This document shows, piece after piece, positions 34,788 through 44,864 of a stretch of 64,000 nt of DNA (position 1 is its first letter; every line of letters begins with the position of its first letter). The DNA is taken from positions 10,932,501 through 10,996,500 of the forward strand of contig JAULJL010000018.1 of the NCBI GenBank assembly GCA_030761205.1. Direction: 5' to 3'. Position numbers and translations under genes: made by a program. The notes under the pieces were generated by a model. That model did no database searches and was not told where the DNA came from. It worked only from the letters and a program-made list of their open reading frames with translations. The DNA is from Fremontodendron californicum. Taxonomy: Eukaryota > Streptophyta > Magnoliopsida > Malvales > Malvaceae.

Positions 34788-34805
34788 TCCCCGGCAACGG
34801 CGCCA
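34788..34805 (-). promoter_or_regulatory. Primer-binding site complementary to tRNA-Asp
   Basis: Minus strand TGGCGCCGTTGCCGGGGA lies six bases inside the 5' LTR. It is complementary to the 3' end of plant tRNA-Asp, as known for Athila-lineage elements. Confidence 0.88.
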
Positions 34806-34811
34806 AAAACT

Positions 34812-36311
34812 TGATGGAGACTCAATTAAGAGTTGTAAACCCAAGTGCAGGTTATGTTCAAGTAATAAATTCTCGGGTGTCCGAGGTCGAACCACAGGGA
34901 AGCGTATTAGTAAGTATAAGTTTATAAATATATAAGAAAAAGAAAGTAAAAAAATATTAGGGAATCAACAACAAAACAAGATAAACAAGATATTAGAGAA
35001 CAAAATAAACAAAATAACATAAAAGAAATTAAACAAGATATAAAAACAATAAGAAAAGATGTTGAGGTTAGAGAATCTACTCTTGGTGTTATGCTAAGAT
35101 TAATCTTGTTTTATTACACAATTGAAATTCACACATAAGGGAGATTCCAATCGGAAGGTTTAGCAATTCAGTCCAAATTGTCCAACATCCATAGCATATG
35201 ATATTATGTTCATTTGGTGTCCTCAAAACTCACAAAAAGAGTCCAAGCATTCCTTATGCCAAGGTATATGTCTACAACAAATCAAGGTTATGAAACCAAG
35301 CATTTATTGTGCCATTTTCATTGTCAATAATGAATCAAGATCCCTACTTTGCAAGTATGATTTTAAACCAAAAGAAAATATTATCTATACTAGTGTTTAT
35401 AAATGATAATTCATTTTAGCTCATGTTTAAGAGACTAACCTTAGCATTTACCAAGAGCTTCACCTCATCACCTCAACAATATGATTAGCAACACATACTA
35501 AAAATGAAAAGAAATGTAAGAAGCATAAGTAAATAAAGAAAAAGAAAACTAGAGAAAGGAAAAAAGAAGAAAACTTAGATAATTTTATTACAATGGCTAA
35601 TATCCTACCAATGTATATTGTATCCTAATACTCATCCAAGGCCCTCTATTTATACACATTTTGGAGAGCTAAATGACAAGAGACAAGCTTTATAAATTTC
35701 AAAGGTAGGTATAATAGGTGGGTGCATTTTTCTAACAATTTTCGTCATGTTGTATGATAATTCTGATCAGTCAGCTTGATGGTCGATTTGGTCAATGTTG
35801 GAGGCTCGATCTGATCAAATGGTCTTCTAGAAAATTATGCCCCTATCTGTTACTGATCCATAGCCGTTGGAATCAGATCATTTTCTCATGTGGATCGGAA
35901 GATATGGTCAAAATACCAAAACGGTGTAGAACAGACGTCATTGCACATCAGCCAACTTGATGGTTGATTTCGGTAGGGAAAACGACTCCGTTTCAAGAAG
36001 TGTAAAACATGAAAAAGATAGATATGCCTCTTAACTTTGCACTGTAAAAATTTCAGCCTTAATGCTTCGGTGAAACGCCAGATATAGCTGATATGGAAAA
36101 AGGTGTCGGAACTAGAACTGAATTGGATTTGCCCTTAATTCTTGATTTAACCTAGTAATCTGAAATCACTCAAAGAAACTCATGAAAAACACCAAATTAC
36201 ATAAAAATATAAAAGATCATAAACACAAGTAGACTAAGCAATAATAACTCGTATTTGACACAAAACAATAATAAAACATAACTAAGAACTATATAATTAT
36301 ACGAGTTATCA
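34812..36311 (-). repeat. Athila 5' LTR (promoter LTR)
   Basis: 1500 bp with TGAT/ATCA ends. A TATAAATAGAGG box at 35654-35643 on the minus strand is a good core promoter. It differs from the 3' LTR by about 20-25 substitutions and two single-base indels, counted by eye. Confidence 0.93.
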
Positions 36312-37258
36312 GATATATTATGTCATTTAGGATATTTTATTTCATTTAAAATATATCATATGATTTAGGATATTACATTTCATATAAAATATATTATGTT
36401 ACCTAGGTCATTTCATTTAGAATATGTCATATAACTTAGGATATTTCATTTCATTTAGAATATGCTAAGACATTTAAATCATATCATATCATTTAGGTTG
36501 CATTATATTATTTAGATTTTGCTATATCATTTTATTTATGTCATGCATATACATATTCATTTCTTTTAAATGTTTTCAAAAAAGATAATGATTTTCAATA
36601 AAATAAAGATATTCCCGAGTTAAAATAATTCATGAGTTCTCTGCCCGGTTTGCTGGGGAGAATATCATCAATTATTATTAATAACGGAATATCTTCTTTA
36701 AAATGAGAATGATTCGGAAAGTTTTCCAAATTAATAAAAATTTCTATATTTTGCCACGTTTGTTGGGGAATATAGGAAAATTTTGAATTTATAAATTTCG
36801 GATCATTTTCAATTAAAAATAGAATTATTTTTCTTTAAATTGGGAATTAACTTGAAATAATAAATTTAAAACCGACTTTTTTACCGAGACTTGAGATAAC
36901 ACACGATTAATAAGGTACCGTTTTATACGGGCGTTGTGGGGGTGCTAATCCTTCCCCGCACGTAACCGAGTCCCGAACCCGTTTCTTTGATTTCTCTGGT
37001 TTAAAACGCAGACGTAAAATTGGTTTTAAAAAATGTTTTAATTAATTTTTAAAATATTTTATAAAACCGGTTTTAATAGATGGCCGACCACACCAAGCTA
37101 AAAAAGATTGGTGGCGACTCCATGTCTTTTTCAAGGTCATTTTCAAAACCTTCATTTTTTTAGAGGAATTAAGTCGACTTTTTTTCGTTTTTTTTAATGT
37201 CATTCTTAACGGATAATAAAGTCTTGCGATGAGACTTGTTATTTTTTAGGTTGCGACA
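36312..37258 (+). mobile_element. 'tgtcgcaac'-family LTR, plus orientation, right part
   Basis: Continues the LTR interrupted at 26354. It starts with the duplicated GATAT, runs through 'atttcatttagaatat' micro-repeats, then the family block (GGGCGTTGTGGGGGTGCTAA, CGCACGTAACCGAGTCCC, GATTGGTGGCGACTCC), and ends GGTTGCGACA at 37258. The flank (GATGA) does not match the left flank of the island, so no simple insertion duplication exists. Confidence 0.72.
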
Positions 37259-38848
37259 GATGAAAATGCACTTGTAGGTCATGGGATCTTACTGGTATTC
37301 TATGCCCACATGCCGTATGCGTCATATTGTTTAGGAAGGAGAAGATTGAAGATTATGTTATTGAGTCCTATAAAAAAAAGTATATCAAAAATTGTACAAG
37401 TGTGTGATGCCTTCAATATCTAGTGATAAATTTTGGATAGATACAAAAATGGGCTCTATTGATCCACCACTTCGAAGGAAAATGCCGGGTAGACAACAAA
37501 AAAAAATAGATTGAGGGAGGAAGGTGAAACTAGTAATCGGACAAGATTGTCAAGAAGAGGGAGGCAGATGAGGTGTCACAAATGTTTTCAGGTAGGACAC
37601 AACTGTAGAAAGTGTCCCAACATAAACAATGCAAATGTAAGTTATTTTTATCCTTTAATTCAGTATTTCAGTTGCTTTGTTTTATTACAATGACAAATTT
37701 TTACATATTTTTTGTTTACATTTTCTTTGCAGAATTCAAATGAAGGTGCTCAAGTTGACTCAACTGTAAATGAAGCTGCACAAGTTGGCTCATTCCAACC
37801 ACAGGCAACCCCATTTAAGGTACTGTTTTATAAGTATTTATTTACACAATTTCAAATGAAGGTGCACAACTTGTTTGTTGTTTACTATTGCAGGATCTTG
37901 ATATATTTACAGAATATGTAAGAGCAGCAGCAACATCAGCAACCCCAGCCAGATGTGCTCATGGGCCGAGGCTCGAATTTTTTTGAAGATCCTTGCCCGG
38001 GCCGGCCCGTCGGCCCGTGAGCACTGTTCATTACATTTAAAAAAGAAAAATTATTAATATTTTTTATTTTTATAATTAAAATTAAATTAAATAATATTAT
38101 TTTAATACCTAAAACACTGTTTTGGGTTGGCCCAGAACAAGAATTCCCTGTCCAGGCTCGGCCCAATATAGGTCGGGCTTGCCGGGCCGGGCGGGTTTCC
38201 TGGCCCATGAGCAGGTCTAGCCCCAGCATCAACAGCTCCAGCAGCAGCAACTCCAGCAGTAGCAGCATCAGTAGTCCCAGCCGCATTAACCAGAAGAGCA
38301 GCCCCAGCATCAGTATCCCCAGCAACAGTCCCAGCCGCATCGGCAACAAGAGCAGCAGCAGCCCTAGCATTCGTCCCAACAGCAGTCCCAGCAACAGCCC
38401 CATCAGCTTCCTCACATACCAAACGGTGCCATTCAAAGCCAGGGGATAAAAGAAAAGATAAACAAAAGGTTGTTGAAATAGGTGCACTTGGAACAAGGGG
38501 GAAACATATAATGCAAGGAATGAGGATCTACACTAATGAGAAAAGTGGTTTTCAAATACTAAATGTAAGTTAACATTGTGTTTTTACTTTTTTCTATAAT
38601 TTGTTTTTGCTTTTAATTCTAAATGAGTATTGAATTTGCAGCCTGGATGTAAAGGTCAAATGTTGATTTCTATTCCTAAAACCACTAAGCAATCATCAAA
38701 AAGAAGCCTTGAGTCAGCTAGTCTTAACTTAGAAAATGTTGAGGCCATAGTAGGCACTCAAGAGTGCATGAATGAAACAAAAAAAAAATCAAACATCAAA
38801 CATCACAAAGTCAAAGAATCTCAAGATTTGGAGGTAGTGCTGATGTGA
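37259..38848 (+). pseudogene. MULE transposase C-terminal remnant (SWIM finger and zinc knuckle)
   Basis: From 37266 the frame reads KCTCRSWDLTGILCPHAVCV, the SWIM zinc finger (CxC..CxH) of Mutator transposases. After one frame shift near 37400, it continues with RRKMPGRQ and a CX2CX4HX4C knuckle (CHKCFQVGHNCRKC, about 37576-37617). The knuckle exon ends at a donor near 37636. Two or three short exons follow, with an Ala/Pro/Gln-repeat region at 38220-38400 and a last exon from 38641 to a TGA at 38848. A 270-bp hAT-like MITE interrupts the repeat region. The MuDR and DDE catalytic parts are missing. Confidence 0.8.
37950..38219. mobile_element. 270-bp hAT-like MITE inside the transposase remnant
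   Basis: Ends CAGATGTGCTCATGGGCC and GGCCCATGAGCAGGTCTA form an 18-bp imperfect inverted repeat. The flanks ACCCCAGC (37942-37949) and GCCCCAGC (38220-38227) are an 8-bp duplication with one mismatch, the hAT size. GC-rich subterminal GGCCGGCCCG-type motifs surround an AT-rich centre. Confidence 0.85.
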
Positions 38849-39488
38849 GGGCAATTGTGTTTGGAATAGTCTAGTTTTTGGATTAGTATTACTTTTTGGA
38901 TGTAATCAATTTGTATGTTTTGGATGTAATTCTGATTGCAGATGATGTTTACTGTTATCAACATTATGGATGAACTTTTGTGTAACTTTTGCAGTTTGTA
39001 TCAGTTTGTATTTTGCAGATCTAATTCTGATTGTATCAGTTTGTATCAGAATTGCAGATCATGTAATTCTGATTGCAAATGATATCAGTTTGTATTTTCT
39101 AATTGCAGATGGTGTAATCAACATTACTGTAGATGATAACTTTTGTTGCCATTTTGGCAGTAATGAAAATTATGATTATCATATACTCTATTTTCTTCCA
39201 TTTGTTTGCCATCAATTTTAATATTTCATTACTGGGACACTAATCAACATTTATATTTACAGCAACAAAGGCATTAAGCCATACATTCATTTTCATATAA
39301 TAGTAAAGGTTTAAGTTCATGATAGCATTAAGCCTTACATCAATATTGCTAAACAAAATATTTAAACACCAAGAACATTGACCATGAAACAATCAAGCCA
39401 ATTTTATACAAAAATGCATCGTTTTGACTCTTTGCCACCATCCCCTTGTATGCTTTCATTTTTTCATTCTGACTTTTAACTTGTTTCA
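38849..39488. other. MULE region between convergent genes
   Basis: AT-rich sequence with repeated TCTGATTGCAGATG / CAGTTTGTAT words (about 38900-39120), which yields a spurious 83-codon ORF. It probably holds the 3' ends of the convergent transposase and GRF-finger genes. Confidence 0.4.
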
Positions 39489-40044
39489 CTAGCCTTGTAC
39501 TTTATCAGTGTTGACAGATTTTTTCAGTTTTGTGTTTTCAATCCTCAAGTCTCTGTTTTCAATCAATAACATATTATTTTGAACTTTCAATTCATCTACC
39601 CACATGCCCTTCATGAAACCTTGTTGTCTGCCCATCATCATTTCTGTCAATCCATCGAAAAAAATCACACCCACCATTCTACAAAAAAATATATACACCA
39701 AATTAGCATCGAATTTAAGTTATCAAATTCAAATTAGCATCTTTTTTATTTTTCTTTCATATAAGTTAATAATTTAAGCTATTATAAGTTATGAAACGAA
39801 AATACCCTAACCATATTATCCTAAATCAAATACCCATTATTGTTTAAAAAAACCTAAGCCAATAAATAATACTCAAATGCAAAAAAAAAAAAAAAAAAAA
39901 AAAAACCTCTTTGAACTTTTAGAATCCATAAAATTTCTTGTCTTTGTTCCAAGGAGTGTTCGAGATGCAAATTGGAACCCTCACACTGCAATGGCAGTAT
40001 ATACTCTTAAATGGATTGGCAGAGTTTGAGCTTGAGGTAGTCAT
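39489..40044 (-). pseudogene. MULE-carried GRF zinc-finger gene remnant
   Basis: A minus-strand ATG at 40044 opens MTTSSSNSANPF, then CHCSVRVPICISNTPWNKDK and KFYGF. This matches the start of a GRF-type zinc finger (CxC ... NxxxxFYGC) but hits a TAA at 39921-39919 where a Cys/Pro would be expected. A second open segment (39701-39489) reads a coiled-coil, ELKVQNNMLLIENRDLRIEN, usual at the C-terminus of small plant GRF-finger proteins found beside MULE transposases. The two parts would be exons separated by AT-rich sequence including a poly-A run near 39880. Convergent orientation to the transposase fits such MULEs. Confidence 0.55.
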
Positions 40045-40287
40045 TCAAAAACAACAAAAAAGACCAAATTTAGGATTTTTTTTTTTTTTTGGAATAAGCT
40101 TTAATAAAGGAATGCGCAACAATTTTTACAAATGGATTACACTAAATAAGTAAAGAAGAAGAAGATAGCAAGATTTTTTTTCAGACTCTGAAAGTTGATT
40201 GTTCCTCCAAAAGTTTCTATTGCAAAAAACTCTCAACCGAAAAGAAGAAGAAGAATGATAAATAATTGTTAAAACAAATAAAATAAA

Positions 40288-40567
40288 TGATTAATTATAT
40301 TAAAGAAAAGTAAAAAATATATATATATATATATATATTTAATTTTCATACATGGCAGGCCATTTAATCTGACATGGATAATAATATACATGTGGCGTTA
40401 TATTATTGGCCAAGTCAGCCACGTCATTATTTTTTTTAACGGTGTTAGTAGTTGAGGTAATTTGTGTAACAAAATGATACTATAAGTACCTAGTTAGGAC
40501 CAAAAATTCTTTACGTACCAAAATGGGAATGGGTGTATAGTACATGGGGCAATTTTTTCATTAAGCC
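40288..40567. repeat. MULE terminal inverted repeat, right
   Basis: Reverse complement of 12200-12480 with scattered substitutions and an (AT)n expansion at about 40317-40339. Ends ATTAAGCC. Confidence 0.88.
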
Positions 40568-40576
40568 TTCTTTTTA
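40568..40576. repeat. MULE target-site duplication, right copy
   Basis: TTCTTTTTA, identical to 12191-12199. Confidence 0.85.
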
Positions 40577-40712
40577 AGGTGTCTTAGTTAAGTTTAGAAT
40601 TACTTTAAAAATGATAGATTCATACAGGTGACTCATTACACCTAATAAAAAAGATTAATGACGACTTTTTTTGCGTTTAGCGATTGGATTTTTGAATTTG
40701 CACGTTATGACA
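40577..40712 (+). mobile_element. Old LTR remnant, right part
   Basis: Resumes the LTR cut at 12199. It has GTGACTCATTACACCTAATA and AAAGATTAATGACGACTT, a diverged GATTGGTGGCGACT block, and ends CACGTTATGACA at 40712. The end matches the LTR terminus at 24699. Confidence 0.55.
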
Positions 40713-41189
40713 ATATTTATATTTGATAACTAATAATCTTTTTATATTTTATATTAACACATTTTTTTTTAAATCTCAAGCCCAAAAAATGATAACTATT
40801 TTTTAATTTTCAAATAGTAATTAGTATACAACATTTAATCTTTAAAAAGTATAAAAATAAATAGATATTATCTACAATTGAAAAATAAAGAAAAAAACAT
40901 TCAATTAATTTTTATTTTCTATATTTATACGATAAATTATTATAAACAATTATTTTCATTCATCAAACTATACTGATCACGTATCAAAATATGGAGAACT
41001 AGAATTCTTTCCTCTTTTCGTTTGGGGATTTTTTTTAATATTTATAAAATTTTAATTAGATTAGCAATCACAAATAAATTTAAGTTAAAACTTATTAAAT
41101 AATTATCATTTATTTAAATATTTTTTTTATATATTTTAATATCTTAAATAAATGAATTTAGAGTTACAATCGAATCACTATGATAAATT

Positions 41190-42190
41190 ATGCAAAATAT
41201 GAGATGAATTGAGACACGATACAAACACAACATGAAAAATAATTAAAACATGACACGAAAAATAATATGAACATGACACGAACACACGAACGTGTCAAAA
41301 TCTATATAAAATAATTTATTAACGCGTAAAAATTTATATAAATTTATAATACTTTAAACACACCAAAAAATAATAGAACACATCACGAACACACAAATTT
41401 TTCTCTAAATTGAATCAATATGACAAATTATGCAAAATATGTCATGAACTGAGACACGATATGAACACACAAATTTTTTTCTAAATTGAATCACAATGAT
41501 AAACTATGCAAAATATGAAATGAATTGAGACATGACACGAACACAACATAGAAAAAATAATTAAAACACAACACGAAAAATAATATGAATACGAACGTGC
41601 CAAATTATAAATAAAACGGATTATTAACGTGTAAAAAATTATATAAATTTATAATACTTTAAACACACAAAAGTATAACAAAACAAAATATGGGATGAAT
41701 TGAGACACGATACAATCACAACACGGAAAAATAATTAAAACACGACACGAAAAATAACATGAACACGACACGAATACACGAACGTGTCAAAATCTATATA
41801 AAACGAATTATTAACGTGTAAAAATTTATAATATTTTGAACACACACAAAATAACACGAATATGAACACACAAAATTTTCTCTAAATTGAATTACTATGA
41901 CAAATTATGCAAAATATGTCATGAATTGAGACACGACACGAACACACAATTTTTTCTCTAAATTGAATCACAATGACAAACTATGCAAAATTTGAAATGA
42001 ATTGAGACACGACATGAACATAGTATAAGAAAAATAATTAAAACACAATATGAAAAATAACATGAAAACTACACAAATACACGAACATCTCAAAATATAC
42101 ATAAAACAAATTATTAATGTGTAAAAATTTATATAATTTATAATACTTTAAACACATAAAAAAATAACACGAATATAAACACACAAATTT
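41190..42190. repeat. Tandem array of 'gaattgagacacga ... gaacgtgtcaaaat' units
   Basis: At least six partial units carry GCAAAATATGARATGAATTG, GAGACACGACACGAACACA, CACGAACGTGTCAAAATCTA and TTTATAATACTTTAAACACA. Two unit types alternate, one long and one shortened after CACAAATTTTT. Related single copy at 5090-5290. Confidence 0.85.
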
Positions 42191-44220
42191 TTATTTTATT
42201 TTATTTTTTTCCTTTGTTCCCTCTTTCTTTTTCTTTTTCTCTATCTCCGCATTTCTCCATCTCTTTTCTTCCTTCTCCCCATTTCCTTTGTTTTCCTGAT
42301 GTTTTCATCATTCTGGATACTTCTCTCTTTCTTTTTTTTTTAATTATTGTACAATCTTAAATATCCACAACAAAAGCAAAAATTCCTTTCTTACCCTTTT
42401 GGCATGTGTCAAACATTTATGCATTTATGTAGTCAGTTTTCTATTAATGTTAGATAATTAAAAGCAAAATCTAATAGGCGAGTAAGTTATCATGTATATT
42501 ATTTAAATATTTGAAATCATTGTTTAAACATTTTAAAAGTAAAATATAGAAGATAATGCATGAGTAAGTTATTACATACAATATTTAAACATTTAAAATT
42601 ATTTTTTTAAATAAATAAAATTTATCTTAAAATTATATAAATTTACAAGTGTATAAAAATGGCCGCTCAAAATGGAGATGACATAAATTGAAGAAAGTTA
42701 ATTTAAAGTGATAAAACTTTTTGTTTCTATTTTAACATTTTGTTGGTGTGCTCAATAATACTATTTATAATATCTTCACAATATTTTTTTTTCTTCAAAT
42801 ATTATTTATCATATGTTCTAAATTTTGTCAAATATTTTAATTAAAAACTTTAATTTATTATGATTTGATATTTTGATTATATTATATATATTTACGTATA
42901 CCTTGAACACGTAAATGATTAAATGTGTTAATTTTTGTGTCTACACGTATTTAAATATGTAAAAATAATTTGTGCATCGCATAGGTCACAAGCTAATTGT
43001 CTCTAAAAAAAATGGAGGTCCTCTAATTCGAATAATTATCATAATAAATAATAGAATAAAAGTAAAATACTAAAAAAACCATTGATCTATGTCATTTTTT
43101 TAAAATAAGTCTCAATATTTTATTGTACCTAAATAAACTTTTATTTCAAATTAAATGTTGATTTATATTAAGAGTTTATTTAGTTATAAATTAAATGTTA
43201 GGGGCTTATTTGTGTACATGTTAAAGGTTAACGATTTATTTGGGTACAAATTAAAGGTTAAGATTTATTTGGGTGTAATAAAAATATAAGAACTTATTTA
43301 GATAAAGTGATAAAATTCAAAGATTTTATTATTTTAGTATGAATAATAGTTTACTACATAATTGTTATTTAGTTAGATGTCGGTTTTGATTTTTGAAAAA
43401 CGAAAGGTATTTCAAATTAATCAAAAAATATTTATTTATTCACTTAAAAGGTTAATTATACATTTGGTACTTCATTTATACTCAAATTATTGATTTGATA
43501 TTTAAAATTTAAAATTTTACACTTAAATACTCAAAATTTATTGTTCTTAAAACATTTTGCACATTTGACTAATGGAATTAGTCAAAAAGATGACATGTAA
43601 AAAATAAACAATAAGAATGACTCACGTGATTAAAAGTGTCATATCATTTATTTTTTTATTTTTGAATTTACTTAATTAGTGTTTATAAAAATTATTCAAT
43701 TATTATTTTAAGAGATTTTTTAAATTTAATAAAATAATTATATTAATTTAAAAGAAGTACTATATTAATTATATTATATAAATATATTATCTTATTCAAT
43801 AACAATAGACTGATTAACATATTACTTTTTTACATGTTACTTTTTTTTAAACTTAAAAATAAAAAATTGGGAAAAGTTACATTGAGCCAACTAGTTTTAG
43901 CAAAAATACACTCACTCCAACGAGTTTGGTTCTCTTCTATTTTTTTTTTAATATATTTCTAATCACTATTTATAAATATAATTTTTATAATTAATGAGTA
44001 GATTTTACACATATAAATGATAATAATAAATATATTAAAAAAATATGAATAAAAAAAAAAAAACTGATTAGATCCTAATCCCACCCGAATAATTTGAAAA
44101 ATACCTCTTAACCCAAGAAGTTTTGGTGAAAAAGACACTGATTTTAGGTTAAAGTTGGAATTGGATGATAAAATTTCGAATTTAGGTTTCTTCTCCTTTT
44201 TTAGAGATTAACTAAAGAAA
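42191..44220. other. Intergenic AT-rich sequence left of EPL1
   Basis: A pyrimidine-rich tract (42190-42330) is followed by AT-rich DNA. A threefold TTATTTGGGTACAAATTAAAGG-like repeat lies at about 43130-43290. MITE-like words (TTAATTATACATTTGGTACT near 43450) suggest an old element end. No gene is supported. Confidence 0.4.
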
Positions 44221-44259
44221 TTTTTTGGAACTTAAATTTGGATGGGCTAGTGAACTTAA

Positions 44260-44864
44260 ATACCGAATAGCGCATGGCAGTGGGCAGTGGCCCAGCCAAA
44301 ATCTGCTGCAATTCGAACCATCTCCCTCCCCCGTCAATTTCCCTTGTTTCAGACAAAAATATCAAACCCTAGCTAGCGCCATTTACTTTCCAATTCCTAC
44401 CAAAGAAAGAAATCCCTAATCCCAAACTCTTCTTCTCTACTCCAAATTATTTCCCCTTCCTTTGCTGTACACTGTTTTTCTTATACTACACACAACCTCA
44501 GAGAATCCCGTCCAGCACGAACCAAACCCTAGAAATCCCCCGCTTCACTTCCCCTTAACGCCTTGCCAGTTAAGCCTCTCCAATTTCCAATCTCCGTTAT
44601 CCAATTCCGTTATTTCCAATCATTCCGCTCCCAACGGTTCCGTTTAATCTCACTATGAACCGATGCATGCAAATGCAAATTCCCCCCTTTTCTTAAAAAA
44701 AATAAAAATAAAATAATTGAATTTGAATAATTGAGTTGATTTTCGCTTTGCATTTTGTTATTGTTTTTTCTAGTTTGTTTGTTTCGATGTGGGATAAGTA
44801 AATTGATTGAGAGAGCTGTGAGGGGAAAGAGAAAAAAAAAAAAAAAAAAAAAAGGCAAGAAAGA
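44260..44864 (+). promoter_or_regulatory. EPL1 5' untranslated / promoter-proximal region
   Basis: CT-rich, relatively GC-rich sequence (44270-44660) just upstream of the ATG is typical of plant leaders. An (A)n run of about 22 bases lies at 44831-44852. A 5' UTR intron is possible but was not resolved. Short ORFs here would be upstream ORFs at most. Confidence 0.4.

Larger units (their letters stand above)
26355..36311 (-). mobile_element. Athila-type Ty3 LTR retrotransposon carrying two extra ORFs
   Basis: Two 1500-bp LTRs in the same orientation are bounded by TGAT..ATCA and a GATAT duplication. The minus orientation follows from the primer-binding site next to the right LTR, the gag-protease strand and a purine tract next to the left LTR. 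By eye the LTRs differ at about 20-25 positions in 1500, so insertion is fairly recent. The gag-protease layout with ALLDLGAS is typical of the Athila lineage. Reverse transcriptase, RNase H and most of integrase are deleted, so movement would need helper proteins. Two intact accessory ORFs (31371-30835 and 30469-29822) follow the integrase remnant. Confidence 0.92.
12200..40567 (+). mobile_element. Mutator-like element (MULE) with nested insertions
   Basis: Terminal inverted repeats of about 280 bp start GGCTTAAT at 12200 and end ATTAAGCC at 40567. They are flanked by an identical 9-bp duplication, the size expected for Mutator elements. The plus-strand transposase tail (SWIM finger and zinc knuckle) and a minus-strand GRF-finger gene lie in the right part. 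Everything from 13305 to 37258 is later retroelement sequence that replaced the N-terminal and catalytic part of the transposase. The original MULE material therefore amounts to about 4.4 kb of the 28.4-kb span. The element cannot be autonomous now. Confidence 0.85.

Noticed and set aside
13305..37258. Giant DNA transposon with TGTCGCAAC inverted termini
   Set aside because: The termini are LTR ends (TG/CA, adjacent polypurine tracts, same ends seen as direct repeats at 57794 and 63802), so retroelements explain them better.
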